From Anaerolineales bacterium UBA2029 (lineage in GTDB: Bacteria; Chloroflexota; Anaerolineae; Aggregatilineales; Aggregatilineaceae): a stretch of 11,620 nt of DNA. The notes under the pieces are model-generated. The model did not search any database. It saw nothing but the letters and a program-made list of their open reading frames with translations, and was not told the origin of the DNA. The translations under genes were made by a program, and so were the position numbers. Position 1 is the stretch's first letter; each line of letters starts with the position of its first letter. This document shows, in pieces, positions 7,296 to 11,620 of the stretch. The stretch spans positions 1-11,620 of the forward strand of contig DDBP01000280.1 in the NCBI GenBank assembly GCA_002332795.1, given 5' to 3'.

Positions 7296-7523
7296 CGGAA
7301 TCCGGGCGCATTATAATCATCTACGACGTTTCGCGCCGATTATAACCGGTTCCCAGGCGCTGCCCAGAGCCACCCTGGCCTGTCGTCCCAAACGGTTCGG
7401 CACATGCTGTAGAATTTGCCCCATCTCCTGCCAGCATCCTTAAGGCGAACTACACCTTTGGTTTTTGGGCGAAAACGTGTAAGCTAATTCCTGCGCCGAA
7501 CCGGTGAATTGGGGGACGCGACT
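7296..7523. promoter_or_regulatory. Divergent intergenic region with minus-strand TATAAT boxes
   Basis: A 228-base spacer between divergent genes; I see no gene in it. On the minus strand two perfect TATAAT boxes occur, at 7315-7310 and 7344-7339, 29 bases apart. The nearer one lies within the self-complementary ATTATAAT (7310-7317), so it also reads as TATAAT on the plus strand. Use of the nearer box would give the ligase mRNA a leader of only about 8 bases; the farther box would give about 36. Neither has a recognisable -35. For the plus-strand gene a TAGAAT at 7410-7415 is the best -10 candidate, again without a clear -35. ACCGGT occurs at 7345-7350 and 7499-7504. Confidence 0.4.
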
Positions 7524-9500
7524 ATGAGCCAGGAAGTCAGCGGCATCACCCAGACCCTTTCGCGCGAGCGCTGGAACCAGGCCCGCCGCAAGGCGTTCTG
7601 GCAGAAGCTTTCGAGTTCGCTGGGACTGAGCAAACAGCCGGTCAACCTGCTGTCTTTCGAAGAAGTGCAGCACAAACTGCGCCTGACACAGAGCGCCTAT
7701 CGTGGTCTGCAGCAGGTCGAACTGGACAAAATCGTCGGCAGCGTCGGTCGCTACCACGACTTCACGCGCACATTCCTTCCCCTCATCGAGGGCGACCGCG
7801 TGCGCTGGCAGCGCATCGCCGAACTGCAATATGAGCAGGGCCTCCCCCCCATCGAACTGTACAAGGTCGGCGAAGCCTACTTCGTCAAAGACGGCAACCA
7901 TCGCGTGTCCGTGGCCCGCGAATTCGGGGCCAAGACCATCGAAGCGTATGTCTGGGAGTATGAGACGCCCGTCGGCGGCCTGTCCGTAACCGCCGGAGAC
8001 GTCCTGGACGATCTCATCGTCAAAGCGGAATACCGCGCTTTCCTGGATCGCACCCGTCTTGACCTGAGTCACCCGGAACAGAACATTGTCCTCACCGAGC
8101 CGGGCATGTACCCGGAACTGGAACTGGAGATCGAACTTTACCGCCAGAATCTGGAGCGGATCGACGGCGAGCCGCATACCTATCAGCAGGCCGCAGCGGA
8201 CTGGTACGAGATGGTCTATACCCTGGCGGTAGACATCATCCGTGAGTCCGGCGTGCTGGAAATTTTCCCAGGCCGCACCGAAGCCGATCTCTACGTCTGG
8301 GTGACGCGACACCGCAAAGAGCTGGCCGAACAGTATGGCGAAACGCTGCATCTGCGCGACGTAGTGGCGCGCATCGCCGAGCGCCGCCGACGCCCCGCCC
8401 TCTGGGAGCGCGTCGTACAGACCACCACGCGCTCGGTCAAAGCGCTGGTGAGTACTCTCGCCCCGCCGCCCAGCGCCGCCGAGGAGTTCATCATCCCGCC
8501 CCGCGACGATGAGCCAATGGGACGGCTGCTCGCCTCCTTGCAGACGACAGAGCCGGAGATGACTTATCGTGGCGAACGGGGTGAGGCCTGGCGTGCCTGG
8601 CGAAGCGCCCTGCGCACCAAAGTCACCGAGCTGTTGAACCTGAACTACGTGCCAGCAGATGGCGCGGTGATTGACATCGTGGAGCACACCACGGTCAGCG
8701 GTGTCGAACGTACCAAGCTGCTGTTGCCCGCCGCCGACGGTCTCCCCATCCCGGCCTATCTGCTCGCTCCCGCCGACCGCGACGGCCCCCTGCCTGGCCT
8801 GCTGGTCTTCGCCGGGCATGGCACCATCCGCGAGACGGCGGGCCTGGAGACTGGCCTCCCCCAGGCCAACGCGCTGGCTCTGGCTCAGGTGGGCTACGTC
8901 ACGCTCACCTTTGAGGAGCGCGGTTTCGGCGAACTCGGTCAGGTCGATCACGAGGGACTGGACAGCGCCGCGCGATTGCTGGGCCGCACCTGGCTGACCA
9001 TGATCCTGGAAGATGCGCTGCGCGCCCTGGACTACCTGCAAAGCCGCCCGGATGTGCACGCCGACCGCCTGGGAGCGACCGGCCTTGGCCTGGGAGCCGG
9101 GTTGGCGCTCTACCTGGCCGCCCTGGACGAGCGAATCCGCGCGGCGGTGGTCCAGAATTACGTGGGCGGCGGCATTGATGTGCTGGCCGTGCGCGGTCAT
9201 GGCTGCGACTTCGTGCCGGGACTGCGCCGCTATGCCGACTTCAGCGATGTCGCCCGCCTGATCGCGCCGCGCCCCGTGCTCTATGCCTATCCGCGCGGAC
9301 GAGCTACCACGCGCATGGCCCGCCTGTGGTTCGACCGCACCCGGCCACTCTATGAGTCATTTCGCTGCCCGGACCGTCTACGCTTCGTCGAGCATGAGGC
9401 GGGCACGCGCTATCATTGCCCGCCTGCCCGGCAGTGGTTCGATCGCTGGCTGATCGAGGAAGAAGACACCAGCGTGCTTTTGTGGGCACCCGGCGAATGA
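7524..9500 (+). CDS. ParB-like domain fused to a probable inactive alpha/beta hydrolase
   Basis: A 658-residue two-domain protein of unknown function. The N-terminal part (about 35-150) contains VGSVGRYHDFTRTFLPL, LPPIELYKVGEAYFVKDG and DGNHRVSVARE (123-133), the signature of ParB/sulfiredoxin-like domains (DGNHR box) found in DUF4032-type proteins. A mostly helical linker follows (about 200-370, with RRRRPALWERV). From about 380 to 650 comes an alpha/beta-hydrolase fold like acetyl-xylan-esterase or dienelactone-hydrolase relatives: HG oxyanion turn at 432-433, YVTLTFEERGFGE, nucleophile-elbow region TGLGLGAG, LIAPRPVLYAY, QWFDRWL. The expected elbow serine is Gly522, the acid position falls in an Asp-free stretch (587-597), and the expected His is Thr628. 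The protein is therefore probably not a standard hydrolase. I chose ATG 7524, with GGGGG 8 bases upstream, over a TTG at 7509. No membrane segment or signal peptide is seen. The gene converges on the c-di-AMP receptor pair. Confidence 0.85.
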   Translation: MSQEVSGITQTLSRERWNQARRKAFWQKLSSSLGLSKQPVNLLSFEEVQHKLRLTQSAYRGLQQVELDKIVGSVGRYHDFTRTFLPLIEGDRVRWQRIAELQYEQGLPPIELYKVGEAYFVKDGNHRVSVAREFGAKTIEAYVWEYETPVGGLSVTAGDVLDDLIVKAEYRAFLDRTRLDLSHPEQNIVLTEPGMYPELELEIELYRQNLERIDGEPHTYQQAAADWYEMVYTLAVDIIRESGVLEIFPGRTEADLYVWVTRHRKELAEQYGETLHLRDVVARIAERRRRPALWERVVQTTTRSVKALVSTLAPPPSAAEEFIIPPRDDEPMGRLLASLQTTEPEMTYRGERGEAWRAWRSALRTKVTELLNLNYVPADGAVIDIVEHTTVSGVERTKLLLPAADGLPIPAYLLAPADRDGPLPGLLVFAGHGTIRETAGLETGLPQANALALAQVGYVTLTFEERGFGELGQVDHEGLDSAARLLGRTWLTMILEDALRALDYLQSRPDVHADRLGATGLGLGAGLALYLAALDERIRAAVVQNYVGGGIDVLAVRGHGCDFVPGLRRYADFSDVARLIAPRPVLYAYPRGRATTRMARLWFDRTRPLYESFRCPDRLRFVEHEAGTRYHCPPARQWFDRWLIEEEDTSVLLWAPGE

Positions 9501-9511
9501 GGGGGAACGCC

Positions 9512-9781
9512 TCAGATGGTCACCCATTGCCCGGCGTGGAGGACAAACACGGTGGCGCTGTGTTCGTCGGCCCCTGGCGGCGTGGCGCAGGTTTGACGGA
9601 TAATGCGCAGCGCCTCGTCAAGCCGCTGCGCATCCACACCTATCAGCAACGTATCGCTGCGACGCCGCAGGAATCCGCCCAGGCTGCTGAACTCGGTGAC
9701 GTGAAACCCGGCATCGAGCAGATTGCGCAGCAAGGCATCGTGCTCTCTGCGCACGACTACGATGATCAGCTTGGTGCTCAT
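9512..9781 (-). CDS. Shortened, divergent PII-like c-di-AMP receptor paralog
   Basis: An 89-residue DarA/PstA/CdaR-family (DUF970) PII-like protein, a paralog of the gene immediately upstream. Shared core: TKLIIVVVRREHDALLRNLL, GFHVTEFSSLGGFL (25-38), DTLLIGVD (43-50) and the final strand SATVFVL. It lacks about 19 residues between the second helix and the last strand, where the sister protein carries a long loop. Positions matching the ligand-contact residues Arg26 and Asn41 of the canonical copy are His27 and Ser42, and the QDQD motif is RREH. It may bind a different ligand, none, or act inside mixed trimers; this is inference. Its ATG overlaps the upstream stop as ATGA, so the two are translationally coupled. 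The stop is 11 bases from the convergent ParB-like gene. Confidence 0.85.
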   Translation of the reverse strand: MSTKLIIVVVRREHDALLRNLLDAGFHVTEFSSLGGFLRRRSDTLLIGVDAQRLDEALRIIRQTCATPPGADEHSATVFVLHAGQWVTI

Positions 9782-10104
9782 GTCTGCTCGAAATGCTCCA
9801 CGTCGAGCACGAAGACGGTCGCCCCGCCCACTTCCACTTCGACGAACGCCCCCATCATCGCCGCCGACTCGACGAGATTGGGGCCTGCCGGGATCAGGCG
9901 CGTGCGACGTTCGCAGGTCTGTTTGAGGATGCCAATGACCGCCTCGACTGCCGTGTCGTCCACGCCGCACAGCAACGTTGTGTTCCCCACACTGAAGAAC
10001 CCGCCCGTGCTGGCCACGCGCGTCACACGATAGCCCGCCTGCGTCAGCGCCTGAATCGTGCGGTCGGCATCCTGATCCTGCACCACAGCGATGATCAGTT
10101 TCAT
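9778..10104 (-). CDS. PII-like cyclic-di-AMP receptor (DarA/PstA/CdaR family)
   Basis: A 108-residue cytoplasmic PII-like signalling protein of the family that forms trimers and binds cyclic di-AMP at subunit interfaces. The signature is complete: MKLIIAVVQDQDADR (1-15), YRVTRVASTGGFF (25-37), GNTTLLCGVDD (40-50), then a second helix, a loop of about 30 residues (65-95) and the final strand ATVFVLDVEHFEQ. Arg26, Thr28, Gly35, Phe36, Asn41 and Gly47 agree with the c-di-AMP contacts I recall for S. aureus PstA. ATG 10104 has AGGAG 11 bases upstream. The longer open frame to 10227 has no start of comparable quality and would overlap the kinase gene. It is the first gene of a two-gene overlapping operon, divergent from the glycerate kinase. 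Family members are of unclear physiological output. Confidence 0.92.
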   Translation of the reverse strand: MKLIIAVVQDQDADRTIQALTQAGYRVTRVASTGGFFSVGNTTLLCGVDDTAVEAVIGILKQTCERRTRLIPAGPNLVESAAMMGAFVEVEVGGATVFVLDVEHFEQT

Positions 10105-10131
10105 AGGCAATAGCGCTCCTGTTTGCTCTTT

Positions 10132-10161
10132 ACGATACCATAGAACGTGCACGGCTGACAA
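10132..10161 (-). promoter_or_regulatory. Putative promoter of the c-di-AMP receptor pair
   Basis: On the minus strand TTGTCA (10161-10156) and TATCGT (10137-10132) are separated by 18 bases. They match five and four bases of the -35 and -10 consensus and would start transcription about 20 bases before the ATG at 10104. They lie in the 91-base spacer shared with the divergent glycerate kinase gene, so regulators bound here could affect both. I could not find an equally good plus-strand promoter. Confidence 0.35.
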
Positions 10162-10195
10162 TTGATCTTTGCCCAATCTCAAGGGAAAACATACG

Positions 10196-11563
10196 ATGCG
10201 TTTCGTACAACCTGAACCTTCCACCACCGGCCCTTTGCACCGGCAAGCCCTGGCTGTCCTGGAGGCGGCCCTGGAGGCTGCCGACCCGGCTCAGGCTGTC
10301 CGCCGCGCGTTGCGTCGTGACGGGGACACCCTGTTCGTCGGAGACCGTTCATACACTCTGCGACAGTTCCGCCGCATTCTGGTCGTCGGGGCGGGCAAGG
10401 CAACCGCCCCCATGGCGCGCGCCGTCGAAGACCTGCTGGCCGACCGTCTCACCGCGGGGACGATCACTGTCAAATACGGCTACACCACACCCACACGGGT
10501 GATCGCTGTACGCGAAGCCGGTCACCCCATCCCCGATGAGGCGGGCGTAGCCGCTACACAGGCCATCGTGAACCTCCTCCGTGACGTCACCGCTGACGAC
10601 CTGGTGTTGTGCCTCATCTCCGGCGGAGGCTCGGCGCTCATGCCCCTGCCCGTGCCGGGCGTCTCCCTGAGCGATCTGCAGGCGCTTACCGAGGCCCTGC
10701 TGCGCTCCGGCGCTCCCATTCAGGCGCTGAATACTGTCCGCAAGCACCTCTCGCAGGTAGCTGGAGGACAACTGGCCCGGCTGGCCTACCCGGCGACCGT
10801 CGTAGCGCTGATTGTCTCCGACGTGGTCGGTAGCCCCCTCGACGTGATCGCCTCCGGCCCCACCGTCGCCGATGAGTCCACCTTCGAACAGGCATGGCAG
10901 GTGCTGGAGCGCTATGGGGTGTTGGAATACACGTCCGCGGCGATTCGCCAGCACCTGCAACGCGGCCTTTCTGGCGAAATTCCCGACACACCCAAGCCCG
11001 GCGACCCGGCGCTGACGCGCGTGCACAACGTCATCGTCACCGACAACGCCCATGCCGCCGCCGCTGCCGTTGACAGAGCAACTGCCCTGGGTTTCAACAC
11101 GCTGCTGCTGACCACCTATCTGGAAGGAGAAGCGCGCGAGATCGGGCGGGTGCTGGCCGCGCTCGCCAGGGAAATCGCCTGGCGCGGGCACCCCCTGCCG
11201 CCGCCTGCCTGTCTGATCGCCGGTGGCGAGACGACGGTCACCGTGCGCGGCCATGGGAAGGGCGGGCGCAACCAGGAAGTGGCGCTCTCCGCCGCCCTGG
11301 CCATTCAAGGCCTGCCAGGCATGCTGATCGCCAGTCTGGCCACCGACGGCACCGACGGCCCTACCGACGCCGCCGGAGGTCTGGTGGACGGCCTCACCAT
11401 CGCCCGCGGTCAGGAGCGCGGCGCAGACGCCCTTGCCGCCCTGCGCGACAACGACGCTTATCACTTCCTGGAGCGGGCGGGAGCGCTGCTGATCACCGGC
11501 CCCACCAATACCAACGTCAACGACCTGCTGGCTGTCTTCGTCGGCACTGCGGCTCAAAGTTGA
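10196..11563 (+). CDS. Glycerate 2-kinase (MOFRL family)
   Basis: A 455-residue class II glycerate kinase (GckA/TtuD type), which phosphorylates D-glycerate to 2-phosphoglycerate using ATP and feeds glycerate from glyoxylate, serine or sugar-acid breakdown into glycolysis. Motifs seen: VVGAGKAT with Lys68, EAGHPIPDE (near 105-113), SGGGSAL (142-148), TVRKHLSQVAGG, SDVVGSPLDVIASGPTV, and the C-terminal MOFRL domain with GGETTVTVRG (343-352), GKGGRNQE (354-361) and ATDGTDGPTDAAGG. Length is normal for the family. ATG 10196 has AAGGG 10 bases upstream. A TTG nine codons earlier (10169) lacks a better site and would add a polar stretch not typical of the family. It is a single gene here, divergent from the c-di-AMP receptor pair; whether the two are functionally linked is unknown. 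Confidence 0.93.
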   Translation: MRFVQPEPSTTGPLHRQALAVLEAALEAADPAQAVRRALRRDGDTLFVGDRSYTLRQFRRILVVGAGKATAPMARAVEDLLADRLTAGTITVKYGYTTPTRVIAVREAGHPIPDEAGVAATQAIVNLLRDVTADDLVLCLISGGGSALMPLPVPGVSLSDLQALTEALLRSGAPIQALNTVRKHLSQVAGGQLARLAYPATVVALIVSDVVGSPLDVIASGPTVADESTFEQAWQVLERYGVLEYTSAAIRQHLQRGLSGEIPDTPKPGDPALTRVHNVIVTDNAHAAAAAVDRATALGFNTLLLTTYLEGEAREIGRVLAALAREIAWRGHPLPPPACLIAGGETTVTVRGHGKGGRNQEVALSAALAIQGLPGMLIASLATDGTDGPTDAAGGLVDGLTIARGQERGADALAALRDNDAYHFLERAGALLITGPTNTNVNDLLAVFVGTAAQS

Positions 11564-11619
11564 TGCGCGTAGCCCAATAGCAGGGCAACCGTCACCAGCG
11601 TAGTGTATAATGCAAGGTG
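11554..11619 (-). CDS. Possible 3' end of a membrane-protein gene entering from the right edge
   Basis: On the minus strand an open frame runs from the window edge to a TGA at 11556-11554 and encodes about 20 mostly hydrophobic residues (LALYTTLVTVALLLGYAHQL), which look like a C-terminal membrane helix. If real, it converges on the glycerate kinase gene with a 10-base tail overlap. Only 21 codons are visible. A plus-strand TATAAT at 11606-11611 gives a competing reading of the same bases, so this is a weak call. Confidence 0.3.
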   Translation of the reverse strand, partial: HLALYTTLVTVALLLGYAHQL

Positions 11620-11620
11620 C

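Noticed and set aside
5655..7316. A 553-codon plus-strand open frame opposite the acyl-AMP ligase
   Set aside because: It is a shadow of the ligase, whose adenylate-forming motifs are all intact. The composition is not protein-like.
7440..9200. A 586-codon minus-strand open frame opposite the ParB-like/hydrolase gene
   Set aside because: It is antisense to a gene with recognisable domain motifs, has repetitive Gln/Gly/Asp/Arg composition, and matches no family I know.
1..11620. CRISPR arrays, tRNA or rRNA genes, insertion sequences
   Set aside because: No regularly spaced direct repeats, no cloverleaf-like sequence and no transposase-like frame were seen by eye. Nearly the whole window is accounted for by protein genes.

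Overview
The window is GC-rich, densely packed bacterial DNA. It holds nine or ten real genes on the minus strand and two on the plus strand, with few gaps. The gene types suggest a Chloroflexota-like lineage (Anaerolineae or a relative): a [NiFe]-hydrogenase maturation operon, a ParB-like/alpha-beta-hydrolase fusion, tandem PII-like c-di-AMP receptor genes, and a GC-rich palindromic intergenic repeat. This assignment is inference, because no rRNA or other marker gene is present.

Layout. Positions 1-60 hold a palindromic repeat. From 5293 down to 86 a tight minus-strand run reads hypA-hypB-hypF-hypC-hypD and then a small four-helix membrane protein of the phage-holin-4 family, with gaps of only 1-26 bases. 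HypA and HypB deliver nickel. HypF, HypC and HypD take part in building and carrying the Fe(CN)2CO group of [NiFe] hydrogenases. HypE, the obligate partner of HypF, is not in the window, nor are hydrogenase structural genes. Upstream (7295-5407, also minus) is a two-gene unit: a fatty acyl-AMP ligase-like enzyme followed, through a one-base TGATG overlap and a perfect GGAGG site, by a 46-residue single-helix protein. Its extreme C-terminus (W-I-Y-Q-G-F) resembles the acyl-accepting C-terminus of the teichoic-acid D-alanylation microprotein DltX.

Divergent from the ligase, across a 228-base spacer, a plus-strand gene (7524-9500) encodes a ParB-like N-terminal domain joined to an alpha/beta-hydrolase domain. 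By alignment from memory, that hydrolase has lost its serine, aspartate and histidine catalytic residues. It converges on two overlapping minus-strand genes (10104-9512) for PII-like cyclic-di-AMP receptor (DarA/PstA/CdaR) proteins. The first is canonical. The second is shortened in its loop and altered at ligand-contact positions. Divergent from these is a glycerate 2-kinase gene (10196-11563), and possibly the 3' end of a membrane-protein gene entering from the right edge on the minus strand.

The items most worth a second look are the acyl-AMP ligase plus DltX-like microprotein pair, the ParB-like/pseudo-hydrolase fusion, and the asymmetric c-di-AMP receptor pair.
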